From Georgenia soli (GTDB lineage Bacteria > Actinomycetota > Actinomycetes > Actinomycetales > Actinomycetaceae): a stretch of DNA of 64,000 nt. Location of the stretch: contig NZ_PDJI01000003.1 of the NCBI RefSeq assembly GCF_002563695.1, positions 99,918 through 163,917 of the forward strand, in the 5' to 3' direction. Shown here in pieces: positions 18,317-27,640 of this stretch (position 1 is its first letter; each line of letters begins with the position of its first letter). The notes beneath the pieces were generated by a model that was not told the DNA's origin, did not search any database, and saw only the letters and a list, made by a program, of their open reading frames with translations. Position numbers and translations under genes: made by a program.

Positions 18317-20410
18317 ATGACCATCCCCACGATCCCTACCGTCGAGGACTTCACCGGCGACGTGGTCGTCGACAGGTTCGACGACATGGTCAACCCGCCC
18401 GGGCTGACGAACCACGTGGCGACCGCGCAGGTCGACCACGACGTGGTTGCCGTCCGATCGGTGAACGTGCCACCCCTGTCGCAGGGAGACTGCATCACCG
18501 GTCAGCTTTACATCGGGGGACGCCTTGCCCGCTCCTACGGCCAGTCGGTGCAGGTGCAGTGGCGACCGGACCGCGTGGAGCGGTGGACCACCATCGAGGG
18601 ATGGGCAGTTCGCACCGTCACGGTGTGCCCGCCGGGGGAGCACGGCGTCGTCGTGGAGATCGAAGTGACGAACACGGCCCTTGAGGAGCGGGAGCTCCGG
18701 CTAGGGCTGTGGATGGATTCGACGGTGACCAGGTCTCCCAAGCCGTGGCTGGCGGCAGAACCTCCACAGGCACCCAACGCCGTGGAGGTCCAGGGAGCCC
18801 GGCGAGTTGGACGCCCTGCTGACGGGACGGCGGTCAGCGTGCAGGGTCTGGTGGACCATGCCGGCCGGGACGTCGCCGACACCAGCGGGACAACGCGGCT
18901 CGTGGAGGTGCAACAGCACGTGCCCGGCGGGCAGAGCCTGAGGTTCGCCTACCTCCACTTCATCGGGACTGACACTGCGGAAGTCGCTGACGCGTACGAG
19001 CGTGTCGCCATCGATGTGCCAGGTGCACTGGCGGCGTCCCGTCGGGCCTGGGACAGGAGCCTGGCGGCCATGTTCACGCCCGGCAACGGAGAGTTCGGGG
19101 GCAACCTGCCGGTGCTCGTGACCGAGAACGCCGCTCTACGAAAGCTGTACTGGTGGGGGGCGATGGGAGTCCTGTGGTTCCGCCGCGACAATCCCGCCTC
19201 GGTGCTCGGCCGCACCTACGACACCCTCATGCCGCGGTACTGGCAGACCACCACGTTCATCTGGGACTACTCCCTGAGCTCCATGGTGCACGCCCTGCTG
19301 GATCCGGGGGTGATGCGGCGCCAGATCGGCCACTGGGTGGGGCTCGACATCGACGAGCACTTTGGGACCGAGTGGCTCACGGGCGGGCCGGTCGGGTACT
19401 GGTACTCGGTCAACCATTACGCCATGACCCGCCTGGTCAACGACTACCTGCGCCTGCACGGCGACCACGACTTCCTCCGGGAGGAGCTGACCACACCGGA
19501 CGGGCGGACACGCAGCATCGGTGAGAACGTGCGGTACTGGGCCACGGCCTGGCACCGGATCCGCTCATCGTCCGGCCTCGCCGACTACGGCGAAATCGAC
19601 AACCTCCTGGAATGCGTCAGCACCTACGTCCACGAGGTTGCCAGCCTCAACGCGGCCAACGTCTGGAACATGCGCGCGGCGGCGGAGATCTGCGAGCTCG
19701 AGGGAAACCTCGATGAAGCGGCCGATCTGCGCAGGCAAGCAGGTGAGCTCGTGGACCTCGTGAAGGACCTCTATGTGGAGGGCAAGGGTTTCTTCCACAC
19801 CCGGCAACCGGACGGGTCGTTGGTAGAGACACGGCACGCATACGACTTCACCACCGTGGGCACCACCATCGCCGCCGACCTCCCCGAGCGGCAGCGCCAG
19901 GAGATGGTGCAGTTCTTCGTGGAGGAGCTCCGGACCCCATCGTGGATGCGGGCGCTTTCTCCCTGGGACGAAAACGCCGCGTACTCCCTCCGGGCCGACC
20001 ACCAGTGGAACGGTGCGTACCCGGCCTGGCCGGCGGACGCCGCCCGGGCCGCGATCGAGCTTGGGCATCCCGAGGCGGTCCTCGACTGGCTGCCCGGGCT
20101 TGCGCGAACCACCAACCAAGGTCCGCCCGGACAAGCGCACTTCGTCGAGGAGGCGATCGAGCCGATCAATGGCGGAGCCCGCAAGACGCCGCCGCAGTGG
20201 CCCTACCTCATCGACTGGTCATGCTCGTCCGCCGGCTCGTGGTGCGAGCTGGTGCTGGGCGGGATCTTCGGTCTGCGAGTCACCCTGGACGGCGAGGTGA
20301 GCGCCGGTGGATGCATCAACGCCCTCGACCCCGAGGCGCGGCTCGAGGGACTGGTCGTCCAGGGGCGGTGCTACGACCTCGTCGACGGTCAGGCCATCCC
20401 GCGGGACTAA
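18317..20410 (+). CDS. Six-hairpin (MGH-like) glycoside hydrolase, intracellular
   Basis: This 697-residue protein has no signal peptide, so it acts in the cytosol on imported oligosaccharide. Residues ~1-260 are a beta-rich N-terminal domain. Residues ~290-620 form an (alpha/alpha)6 barrel with acidic motifs QTTTFIWDYSLSS, DYGEIDNLLECV and LSPWDENAAYSLRADHQWNG, resembling the MGH1-like/GH63-GH37 class in which Asp and Glu are the catalytic pair. A short beta segment closes the chain. I cannot assign an exact GH family. AGGAAGGA lies just before ATG 18317. It ends the operon and is followed by a strong hairpin. Confidence 0.75.
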   Translation: MTIPTIPTVEDFTGDVVVDRFDDMVNPPGLTNHVATAQVDHDVVAVRSVNVPPLSQGDCITGQLYIGGRLARSYGQSVQVQWRPDRVERWTTIEGWAVRTVTVCPPGEHGVVVEIEVTNTALEERELRLGLWMDSTVTRSPKPWLAAEPPQAPNAVEVQGARRVGRPADGTAVSVQGLVDHAGRDVADTSGTTRLVEVQQHVPGGQSLRFAYLHFIGTDTAEVADAYERVAIDVPGALAASRRAWDRSLAAMFTPGNGEFGGNLPVLVTENAALRKLYWWGAMGVLWFRRDNPASVLGRTYDTLMPRYWQTTTFIWDYSLSSMVHALLDPGVMRRQIGHWVGLDIDEHFGTEWLTGGPVGYWYSVNHYAMTRLVNDYLRLHGDHDFLREELTTPDGRTRSIGENVRYWATAWHRIRSSSGLADYGEIDNLLECVSTYVHEVASLNAANVWNMRAAAEICELEGNLDEAADLRRQAGELVDLVKDLYVEGKGFFHTRQPDGSLVETRHAYDFTTVGTTIAADLPERQRQEMVQFFVEELRTPSWMRALSPWDENAAYSLRADHQWNGAYPAWPADAARAAIELGHPEAVLDWLPGLARTTNQGPPGQAHFVEEAIEPINGGARKTPPQWPYLIDWSCSSAGSWCELVLGGIFGLRVTLDGEVSAGGCINALDPEARLEGLVVQGRCYDLVDGQAIPRD

Positions 20411-20417
20411 GCGGCAC

Positions 20418-20460
20418 GGGTTGAGCCGCCGACAACCGCAGGTGGCCGGCGGCTCAGCCC
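20418..20460. terminator. Bidirectional hairpin between convergent genes
   Basis: GGGTTGAGCCGCCG at 20418-20431 pairs with CGGCGGCTCAGCCC at 20447-20460 (two mismatched positions), a very stable stem between the glycosidase and the SMP-30 gene. It overlaps the last codons of the latter. Confidence 0.75.
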
Positions 20461-21323
20461 GCGAAGGGCAGCACTGGCTGACCCGGCACGTCCACGGAGG
20501 CCATGAAGACCGCGCCGGCAGCCGGAGAGGCGTCCGCACCCAGCCCGCCCCGAGACGTGGTGATGAACAGGTCTGTGAGCGTCGGTCCGCCCAACGCGCA
20601 TGCGGTGACATGAGGCACGGGGAGGTCGAGGACCTCGAGGATTGCACCCTCCGGGGAGTACCGGTGCACCTGACCGGCGCCGTAGACCGCCACCCAGATG
20701 GTTCCTTGGACGTCCACGGCCAGCCCGTCGAGGTCGCCCGTGCGGCGTGAGAGCGTAACGAGGGGGCGGCGATCGTGGAAAGCACCGTCCGCAACGTCGA
20801 AGACGTCCATGCGACCCGCGCCGCTGTCCACGTAGTAGGCGCGCGTCCCGTCGGGGGAGAAGCCCAAGCCGTTGGAGATCGTGACCCGCTCGAGGACCTT
20901 GCGGACCTCCAGATCGGGGGTCACCCTGAACAGCGCGCCGGCCTCGGGCTCCTGCCCCCACGTGGTGGAGCCGACGTAGAGGCTCCCGTCCGGCGCCGCC
21001 GTGCCCTCGTTCATCCGTACACCGGGAGTGCGGTCGATTTCCACCGACCGGCTGGGTGCGGCAGCTACCTCATCGGCCAGCTCCACCGCGTGCTCAGTGG
21101 CCACCACATAGCCGCCGTTGCTGCGGGGGCGGACGAACGCGGCGACCCGCCCCACACCACATCGAAGCACCTCGCCATCGTCGCCAAGCGTGAGCACGTC
21201 ACCGACAAGCATGTCGACGAACCGGAGACCGCCCCATGTCGGTGACCAGACCGGTCCCTCGCCATGGTCGGTCACTGGAGCGGTGATCTGTTCGACGATT
21301 GCCACGGTTACCAGTGTGGCCAA
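20454..21323 (-). CDS. SMP-30/gluconolactonase family lactonase
   Basis: This 289-residue six-bladed propeller of the SMP-30/LRE family has the expected metal ligands: Glu in GEGPVWSP (~residue 22), Asn in RMNEGTAAPDGSLYVG (~104), Asn in TISNGLGFSPDG (~150) and Asp in GDLDGLAVD (~200). It hydrolyses sugar lactones to aldonic acids, fitting between the SDR and the dehydratase. The start is uncertain: ATG 21323 or a GTG 18-30 bases downstream. It is convergent with the operon; a GTGATCA half-site like the FadR-type operator sits directly upstream at ~21324. Confidence 0.85.
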   Translation of the reverse strand: MATLVTVAIVEQITAPVTDHGEGPVWSPTWGGLRFVDMLVGDVLTLGDDGEVLRCGVGRVAAFVRPRSNGGYVVATEHAVELADEVAAAPSRSVEIDRTPGVRMNEGTAAPDGSLYVGSTTWGQEPEAGALFRVTPDLEVRKVLERVTISNGLGFSPDGTRAYYVDSGAGRMDVFDVADGAFHDRRPLVTLSRRTGDLDGLAVDVQGTIWVAVYGAGQVHRYSPEGAILEVLDLPVPHVTACALGGPTLTDLFITTSRGGLGADASPAAGAVFMASVDVPGQPVLPFAG

Positions 21324-21344
21324 AGTGATCAGACTTGTCAGCGG

Positions 21345-22310
21345 CTATAGGTGCCTCTCGATGAACCCGTGTAGCTCCGCAGCGAGCTCCAGATCTTCAG
21401 GAGTGTTGCCACCGAAGCCACCGTGCGGCATGGCCTCTCCCACGTGCAGCTCGGCCTCGACACCAGCGGCGCGGAGCTTCCGGTGCATACGGACCGTGTT
21501 GGACAAGAAGAGGTCGCGGGTGCCGGTCTGCAGGTAGGTGGGAGGGAGCCCAGCAAGCTCGGCGAACAGCGGCGAGAGGTAGGGATGGCTCAGGTCATGC
21601 CCGTCGGCGTAGAGGCGGTTCACTTCGATGAGTGACCCCAACTGGTGGTCGATGCCCAGATTCGTCCGGAAGGAGTCACCGGACTCGGTCAGGTCGACCT
21701 CCGGAGTGAGCAGCACGAGTACGGCAGGCATGGGGAGCCCCTCGTCCCTAGCGCGCAGCAGGAGCGCAGCAGCGAGGTTGCCGCCGGCCGACCCACCGCT
21801 GACGACGATCCTCTCCGGCGGACGCTCCTTCAGGGCCGCGCGGTAGACCGCCAGGCAGTCATTCAGGGCCGCGGGGTAGGGGTGCAGCGGGGGCATCCGG
21901 TAGTCGACGGCCCATGTGATCGCCTTCCTCATCAGCGCAGCGCCCGTAGCCGTAACTGCGCATGCCTCACCGCCGCCCAGGACAAGGGCACCACCGTGAA
22001 TGTCCAGGAACAGTGGCGTGTCAGCCTCGTCGGGGACGTGACCCGGCCGCAGCACGAAGGTCGGAACGCCGTTGATCGTGCGTCTTTCCCTCTCAAGCTC
22101 GGGAAGGGCGGTCGGCAACCGCTCAGAGAGGACCTGGAGAAGCGCCTCGTTCGCCGCCTCGACGTAGCGCAGCCAACCTTCTGTGTCCAACGGGTCATCC
22201 GGCGGCTCGTGGGAGGTAAACGGTGTCTCCGCGTCGAGGAACTGGCGAGCCTGCTCACTGAGGCCGGCTGGGGCCGGTGGACGCAAGCGCGGCGTCGTGG
22301 TCTCGGTCAT
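21345..22310 (-). CDS. Alpha/beta-hydrolase, HSL-type esterase
   Basis: This 321-residue hormone-sensitive-lipase-type hydrolase has the oxyanion motif HGGALV, the nucleophile elbow SGGSAGGN (Ser), the acid in GTRDLFLSN and the catalytic His in MPHGGFGG. There is no signal peptide. ATG 22310 is preceded by GGAGAG; the frame extends eight more codons upstream. It is followed closely by the lactonase gene (21 nt), so the two are probably co-transcribed. A role in removing acyl groups from the imported sugar is plausible. Confidence 0.87.
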   Translation of the reverse strand: MTETTTPRLRPPAPAGLSEQARQFLDAETPFTSHEPPDDPLDTEGWLRYVEAANEALLQVLSERLPTALPELERERRTINGVPTFVLRPGHVPDEADTPLFLDIHGGALVLGGGEACAVTATGAALMRKAITWAVDYRMPPLHPYPAALNDCLAVYRAALKERPPERIVVSGGSAGGNLAAALLLRARDEGLPMPAVLVLLTPEVDLTESGDSFRTNLGIDHQLGSLIEVNRLYADGHDLSHPYLSPLFAELAGLPPTYLQTGTRDLFLSNTVRMHRKLRAAGVEAELHVGEAMPHGGFGGNTPEDLELAAELHGFIERHL

Positions 22311-22561
22311 GTCTCTCCAGATGCGTCTTCGCACTGTCGAACGTGTCCTCTGACGAACGTGTCCGTTTTAGGAATAGTACGGCTAAAGAGTGGACACAAG
22401 CAGGTGAGCAAGTCTCGAAGCTTCTCTAAACATCGGAGGACCGCGCGGACCTGACCGGGCCTCCGCGCTGGTGCCGGCGTAGGGCGGCGAACCGCATAGC
22501 GAGACGCCACTTCTCATATAGTGATCCGATAATTGACGAAGCGTAAGTTCATTTCGCGCTG

Positions 22562-23518
22562 TCAGTGCCACACCGCTGGAGCCTCGGAGTTGACGAGGGC
22601 TGCGTCTAGTTCGTCGACGTTTGGCGGGTTGGCGCCGGACCTTGAGACTGTGATGCTTGCGGCCGTGGATGCTCGTTGGGCGCTCTGCAGCAGTCTTTGA
22701 GCTCCTGTCGACTTGAGTGTGCTGCGGTGCTGTACGCCGAGCAGCGCAATTCGCAGCATCGAGTCCAGCAGTGCGGCCATGAAACTGTCGCCAGCTCCGA
22801 CGGTGTCCACCACCGGGGTGCGGGGAGTGGGCACATCGAGGCGGTGGTCGTGTGTTGCCACCACGGCCCCTCTCGCGCCCTTGGTGATCACGACGATCCC
22901 CGGCCCTCTGTCCAACCATTCGTCGATGACGGCGTCGTGCGACACCTCTGGGTAGAGCCAGGCGATGTCTTCGTCGCTCGCTTTAACGACATCGGCAAGG
23001 CTGACGAACCGTTTGGTTCGTCTGATGGCGTCGGCCCGGCTGTTGAGAAGTGCTGGTCGGATGTTGGGGTCGAAACTGACGGTTGCCGTGTTGTGCAACG
23101 ACCTGATGAGGGTTTCTACCGCGTCGGCGCCCGGGGGAGTGAGGGCGGCGATCGATCCGGTGTGGACGTGCGACGGTGCGAGGTGGTGCTCGACGTTGCT
23201 CGGGAGCGTCCAGTCGATGTCGAACTCGTAGGTCGCTGCGCCGTGGCTGTCGAGGACTGCGGTCGACGTGGCGGTCCGTGCCGTGGGCGCGGTCGGGAGG
23301 ATCGTGACTCCGGCGGCGGCGAGATGTTCTCTGGCGAGCTCTCCGTTCGTGTCGCGACCCAACTGGGTCAGCAGGGCGACGCTTCGCTCGAGCTTGCCGA
23401 GCCCATAGGCGACGTTTGCCGGGCTTCCGCCTGGATAGGCGCGCGTGTTCTGGGAGTCCTTGATGATGTCGACCACGGTCTCGCCGATGACGAGGACCTC
23501 GGTGCGGCGCGATGTCAT
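22562..23518 (-). CDS. PfkB-family sugar kinase (fructokinase-like)
   Basis: This 318-residue ribokinase-fold kinase has PGGSPANVAYGLGKLE as N-terminal signature and DTVGAGDSFMAALLDS with the catalytic Asp near residue 250. The opening LVIGETVVDII and the ~310-residue length fit the fructokinase branch. It is the last gene of the LacI-controlled operon (81 nt after the unknown protein) and should phosphorylate the sugar imported by the Rbs-type transporter. The start at ATG 23518 lacks a strong ribosome site. Confidence 0.88.
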   Translation of the reverse strand: MTSRRTEVLVIGETVVDIIKDSQNTRAYPGGSPANVAYGLGKLERSVALLTQLGRDTNGELAREHLAAAGVTILPTAPTARTATSTAVLDSHGAATYEFDIDWTLPSNVEHHLAPSHVHTGSIAALTPPGADAVETLIRSLHNTATVSFDPNIRPALLNSRADAIRRTKRFVSLADVVKASDEDIAWLYPEVSHDAVIDEWLDRGPGIVVITKGARGAVVATHDHRLDVPTPRTPVVDTVGAGDSFMAALLDSMLRIALLGVQHRSTLKSTGAQRLLQSAQRASTAASITVSRSGANPPNVDELDAALVNSEAPAVWH

Positions 23519-23599
23519 GCTGTGCCCAATCGGTGGTCTGGTCGTTCCGGTTGCCTGGGGCGCCTCGGGGAAGTTCCGAGGCACCCCGAGGCGTGCGGA

Positions 23600-25030
23600 T
23601 CAGGCGTGATCGGGATGGCTGGTGACGGTGACCGTCGGTGGCTGCTCGAGCTGGTCGGCGACGTGCCGCCAGCTCGGGACGAAGTGGCCGTAGGCGGTCT
23701 TGATTGGTGTGCCGACGGGGAGCTCGGGGCACTCGTTCTCGCCGTTGCTGCCCCAGTTCACCCAGCCCGACTGCCGGCGTTGGACGATCTGGAAGGTGCC
23801 CGAGGGTTGGCCGGTCCACCACACCATCGCTCGACCGGTGCGGGAATGGAACTCGACGGTCTTGGACGCGGCGCCCGGGAAGATCGTCTCGTCGCTTGCG
23901 GCGGAGACGTCGATCGGCGCGTCGGTGATCACCCACGGTCGTTCGGGGAGGTCGGCACGCACGTGCGACGCTGCTCTGACGCGGGCGAGCCGTTCGCGGA
24001 TCTCGTCCTCGTCCAGGACTCGTTCCCAGGCGCAGAAGAGGCGCCAGTACAGGTCCCAGTGCGCGGACTCCATGCCGGCGGTGAGGTGGTGCCGGAACTC
24101 GGAGAACTTCTCCGTGGTCGAGGCTGAGGTCTCGATGGTCTCGGAGACCATCTTGACGAGTTCTTCGGCGTAGGGGTCGCCCGCCCGGAACTGGGTGCCT
24201 TGGTAGGCCTCGAAACGGTCGAAGACGAGTTCGCCCTGGCCACCCTCGAACTCGTCGCCCACGGTGATCTTGTCGGTCACCGATCGGCCGTTGATGACGG
24301 TCTGGAAGGCGTCGACCTGGTAACGGCGCTCGAAGTACGGGGTGCCGTATGTGAACTTCCAGTCGATGGTGAACGACTTGTCTCTGAGCTCGTCGAGCAG
24401 GCCGTCGGGGACGGTGCCGTGCATGCGGTAGTGGTGGAGCACGGGCCCCTTCTCGATGACCTCGACCTCGACGGTGGTGTGCTCGGGCGGGTTGATGAGC
24501 CCGTTCTCGGGCGTGAAGAAGGGTCCGTAGAAGCCGCCGATGGCGTTGTTGCCGGTAGGGAGAAGGTCGATTCCCTCGTGCTTGGCGGCGAAGTGGCGCA
24601 GTCCCCACTTGGACGAGCCCGTGCCCTTGGCGGTGCCGGTGCACAGTTCGAGGTCGAAGTAGCCGGTGTCGAGGCGGGCGAAGGCGTCCTCCTCGCGTGG
24701 ATTGAGTTCGGTGATCCCTTCGACTGTTCCCTCCCACGCGCCCAGCACCTCGAGCTCGGTCGTTCCCTCGAACGAGAGCACGGTGACGAATGCCGTCTCG
24801 TCCTCGCTCGTCTGCGTGCGGAGTCTCTGGCACGGGACGAGCTCACCGGCGCTTGTGCGGGCCGCCCACAGGTCACCGGGGTACGCGCCAGGAACGGTGA
24901 AGACGATCGGTTCGTTGCGACGCTTGCCGGGCAGCGGGTCGGTGACGGTTACGGTCGCGGTGGTGGTGGTGGTCAAGACGTGGGGTCCTTCCAGTAGCTG
25001 GTCAGGCGTGCGGGGGCGGTCGGTGGTCAT
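23600..25030 (-). CDS. Unrecognised 476-residue protein in an Rbs-type sugar operon
   Basis: I do not recognise a family with confidence. It is soluble, acidic and without signal peptide. The N-terminus after a Thr-rich leader (residues ~20-120) looks like a beta-sandwich (VTDPLPGKRRNEPIVFTVPG, LWAARTSAGELVPCQRLR) reminiscent of C-terminal domains of GH38-type mannosidases. The middle is beta-rich (DTGYFDLELCTGTAKGTGS, FTIDWKFTYGTPYFERRYQV), a helical stretch follows (~330-390), then a final beta part rich in Trp (VWWTGQPSG, SGWVNWGSN). Its ATG overlaps the permease stop (ATGA), and the kinase follows, so it probably converts the sugar before phosphorylation: a hydrolase, lyase or epimerase are all possible. 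Confidence 0.8.
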   Translation of the reverse strand: MTTDRPRTPDQLLEGPHVLTTTTTATVTVTDPLPGKRRNEPIVFTVPGAYPGDLWAARTSAGELVPCQRLRTQTSEDETAFVTVLSFEGTTELEVLGAWEGTVEGITELNPREEDAFARLDTGYFDLELCTGTAKGTGSSKWGLRHFAAKHEGIDLLPTGNNAIGGFYGPFFTPENGLINPPEHTTVEVEVIEKGPVLHHYRMHGTVPDGLLDELRDKSFTIDWKFTYGTPYFERRYQVDAFQTVINGRSVTDKITVGDEFEGGQGELVFDRFEAYQGTQFRAGDPYAEELVKMVSETIETSASTTEKFSEFRHHLTAGMESAHWDLYWRLFCAWERVLDEDEIRERLARVRAASHVRADLPERPWVITDAPIDVSAASDETIFPGAASKTVEFHSRTGRAMVWWTGQPSGTFQIVQRRQSGWVNWGSNGENECPELPVGTPIKTAYGHFVPSWRHVADQLEQPPTVTVTSHPDHA

Positions 25031-26061
25031 GCGGTCGCGACCTCTTCGCCGCTCAGAGCGGCGGCCCGGCGTCGGCGCCGGATGGGACGCTGCTTGAGGC
25101 TGTCGATGGAGACGGCGAGGATGATGACGACGCCCTTGATGAGCAGCTGGGTGAAGAACGGGACGTTCATGAGGATCAGGCCGGTGCTCAGGACGCCCAG
25201 GATCACCGCGCCGATGAGGGTGCCGACGATGCGTCCGCGGCCCCCGGCCAGGCTGGTGCCGCCGAGGACGACGGCGGCGATCGCGTCGAGCTCGTAGCTG
25301 GTGCCGGCGGTCGGCTGGGCGGAGACGACGCGTGCGGCGAAGATGACACCGGCGAGGCCGGCGCACAGCCCGGCGATGACGTAGACCGAGGTGATGATGC
25401 GCTTGACGTTGACGCCGGCGAGGCGGGCGGCCTCGGGGTTGCCGCCGACGGCGTAGACGTGGCGTCCGTAGCGGGTGCGTTCGAGGATGAACCAGGCCAC
25501 GAGGTAGACGATCGCCATGACGATGACGGGGACGGGGATGCCTGCGATGTAGCCGTTGCCGAGGTCCCGGAAGTTCAGGGCGTTGTCGACGATGGGCTGG
25601 CCGCCGGTCATCGTGTAGGCGAGGCCGCGGAGGAAGGTCATCGAGGCCAGGGTGACGATGAAGGCGGCTAGTGCCATGTAGGCGATGAACAGGCCGTTCA
25701 ACAGCCCGGCGACGGCGCCGGCCAGGACGCCGGCGAGGATGGCGACCGGTGACGGGGCGCCGGCCATCGCGGTAAGGACGCTGACGACGCCGGAGACGGC
25801 CATGATCGATCCGACGGAGAGGTCGATGCCGGCGGTGATGATGACGAAGGTCATCCCGGCGGCGAGGATCGCGTTGATGGAGATCGACCGGGCGATGTTC
25901 AACAGGTTGTTGGTCGACGCGAAGTTCGGGGCGATCAGTGCCATGAGGCCGACGAGCAGCACAAGCACGACGAGGATGCCGACCCGGTCCCACCAGCGGG
26001 CGAAGTCGAAGGGCTCCTTGGTGTCTGAGCCGGCGGGCGTGAGGGTAGTGGTGTCGTTCAT
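25027..26061 (-). CDS. Ribose/xylose-type ABC permease (RbsC family)
   Basis: This 344-residue CUT2 permease has about ten membrane segments and the conserved loop GGNPEAARLAGVNV that contacts the ATPase, plus ITAGIDLSVGS early in the chain. It overlaps the ATPase gene upstream and the unknown gene downstream by four bases each, so the three are translationally coupled. Confidence 0.92.
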   Translation of the reverse strand: MNDTTTLTPAGSDTKEPFDFARWWDRVGILVVLVLLVGLMALIAPNFASTNNLLNIARSISINAILAAGMTFVIITAGIDLSVGSIMAVSGVVSVLTAMAGAPSPVAILAGVLAGAVAGLLNGLFIAYMALAAFIVTLASMTFLRGLAYTMTGGQPIVDNALNFRDLGNGYIAGIPVPVIVMAIVYLVAWFILERTRYGRHVYAVGGNPEAARLAGVNVKRIITSVYVIAGLCAGLAGVIFAARVVSAQPTAGTSYELDAIAAVVLGGTSLAGGRGRIVGTLIGAVILGVLSTGLILMNVPFFTQLLIKGVVIILAVSIDSLKQRPIRRRRRAAALSGEEVATA

Positions 26062-27578
26062 CGGGCTTCTCCGGTCGAGTGGGCCGCCGTGCCGGTGGCG
26101 TGGAACATGACGTCTTCTTCTGTGGCGCTGGCCGGCAGTTCCGCGACGATCTCGCCGGCACGCATGACGAGGATCCGGTCGCTGATGCCGATGGCCTCGG
26201 GCAGGTCCGAGGAGACCACCAGGATCGCCTTGCCCTGGGCGGCCAGCGTGTCGATGAGTTCGTAGATCTCTCTCTTGGCGCCGATGTCGACGCCACGCGT
26301 CGGCTCGTCCAGGATGAGGACCTCGGAGTCACGCATCAGCCACCGGGCCAGCGCGGCCTTTTGCTGGTTGCCGCCGGAGAGAGCTCTAACGGGCAGTCCG
26401 ATGGCGTTCTGTCGCAGGTTGAGACGCTGCATCTCCTTCTTCACCGACCGGCGGATGCCGGGGCGGTCGAGAACGCCCGCCTTGGTGTGCTTGTCGAGCG
26501 CGCTGATGGCGATGTTGGACTCGACGGTGTGCTGGAGGAACAGCGCCTGCTCCTTGCGGCTCTCGGGGACCATGGCGATGCCGTGCTTGATCCCGGCGAG
26601 AGGCGAGTGAGCGTCGGACGGTTGGCCGTTGACGAGCACCCGCCCGGAGTCCCGGCGGTCGGCCCCGAAGATGAGGCGGACAGCCTCGGTGCGGCCCGAA
26701 CCGATGAGCCCGGCGAGGGTGACGACCTCCCCGGCACGCACGCTGAGACTCACGGGCCCGACACCCGTACCAGTGAGGTTGTCCACGACGAGGATCTCGG
26801 CGCCGGGAGTGCGCCGCTCGTGGACATAGAGGTCGTCCACTGCGCGACCAACCATCATGCGTACGACGTCGGGTGGGTCGATCGCGCCCTTCTCCCGCGT
26901 GCCGACATAACTGCCGTCCCGGAAGACGGTGACGCGGTCGGCGAGCTGCCAGACCTCCTCCATGCGGTGGGAGATGTAGATCAGCCCGACGCCGGCGTCG
27001 CGCATCTCGTTGATGATGCGGTACAGCTGGATGGCCTCGGCCCGTGAGAGAGCTGCGGTCGGCTCGTCCAGCACGAGGATGCGGGCGTCCTCGCTGACGG
27101 CGCGGGCGATCTCGACCATCTGCTGCATGCCGACGCTGAGGTCGCCCAGCGGACGGCGGGGGTCGATCCTGGCGCCGATGCGCGCGAGCTTCTCCCGGGC
27201 AGAGGCGAGCATGGCGCGGCGGTCGAGTGCACCGAACCTCGTGCGCGGTTCCTGGCCAAGTGCCAGGTTCTCGGCCACGCTCATCGCCGGGACCGTGTTC
27301 AGCTCTTGGTGGATGATCGCGATGCCGTGCGCGCGCGCGTCGGCGGGGGAGGTGATGTCGATCTCCTGGCCGTCGATCAGGATGTGGCCTGCGTCCCTCG
27401 ACTCGTTGCCGGCGAGGATCTTCATCAGGGTCGACTTCCCGGCGCCGTTCTCGCCCATGAGGGCGTGGACCTCTCCGGCTTGGAGGTCGAAGTCGACGCC
27501 GTCGAGGGCAAGGGTCGGCCCGTATCGCTTGGACACGCCGCGCAACTGCAGTAGCGGCGCCGTTGTTGATGCTGTCAT
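26058..27578 (-). CDS. Sugar ABC transporter ATPase, double-domain (RbsA family)
   Basis: This 506-residue protein has two fused nucleotide-binding domains. The first carries Walker A GENGAGKST, signature LSVGMQQM and Walker B ILVLDEPTAALS. The second has a degenerate Walker A (GLIGSGRTE), signature LSGGNQQK and Walker B VLILDEPTRGVD, as usual for RbsA/MglA. It drives uptake with the RbsC and RbsB homologues. ATG 27578 is chosen over an upstream in-frame start because of a GGAG ten bases ahead. Confidence 0.93.
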   Translation of the reverse strand: MTASTTAPLLQLRGVSKRYGPTLALDGVDFDLQAGEVHALMGENGAGKSTLMKILAGNESRDAGHILIDGQEIDITSPADARAHGIAIIHQELNTVPAMSVAENLALGQEPRTRFGALDRRAMLASAREKLARIGARIDPRRPLGDLSVGMQQMVEIARAVSEDARILVLDEPTAALSRAEAIQLYRIINEMRDAGVGLIYISHRMEEVWQLADRVTVFRDGSYVGTREKGAIDPPDVVRMMVGRAVDDLYVHERRTPGAEILVVDNLTGTGVGPVSLSVRAGEVVTLAGLIGSGRTEAVRLIFGADRRDSGRVLVNGQPSDAHSPLAGIKHGIAMVPESRKEQALFLQHTVESNIAISALDKHTKAGVLDRPGIRRSVKKEMQRLNLRQNAIGLPVRALSGGNQQKAALARWLMRDSEVLILDEPTRGVDIGAKREIYELIDTLAAQGKAILVVSSDLPEAIGISDRILVMRAGEIVAELPASATEEDVMFHATGTAAHSTGEAR

Positions 27579-27640
27579 GACGTCTCCATTCGGCCTCGGT
27601 GTGTGCGGCGCCGGATCCGGCGCCGCACACACCGTGAGGG

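Noticed and set aside
23600..26332. A 910-codon minus-strand frame that spans the unknown gene and the permease
   Set aside because: Its N-terminal half is an arginine/histidine-rich shadow of the RbsC and RbsA genes; the real gene begins at 25030.
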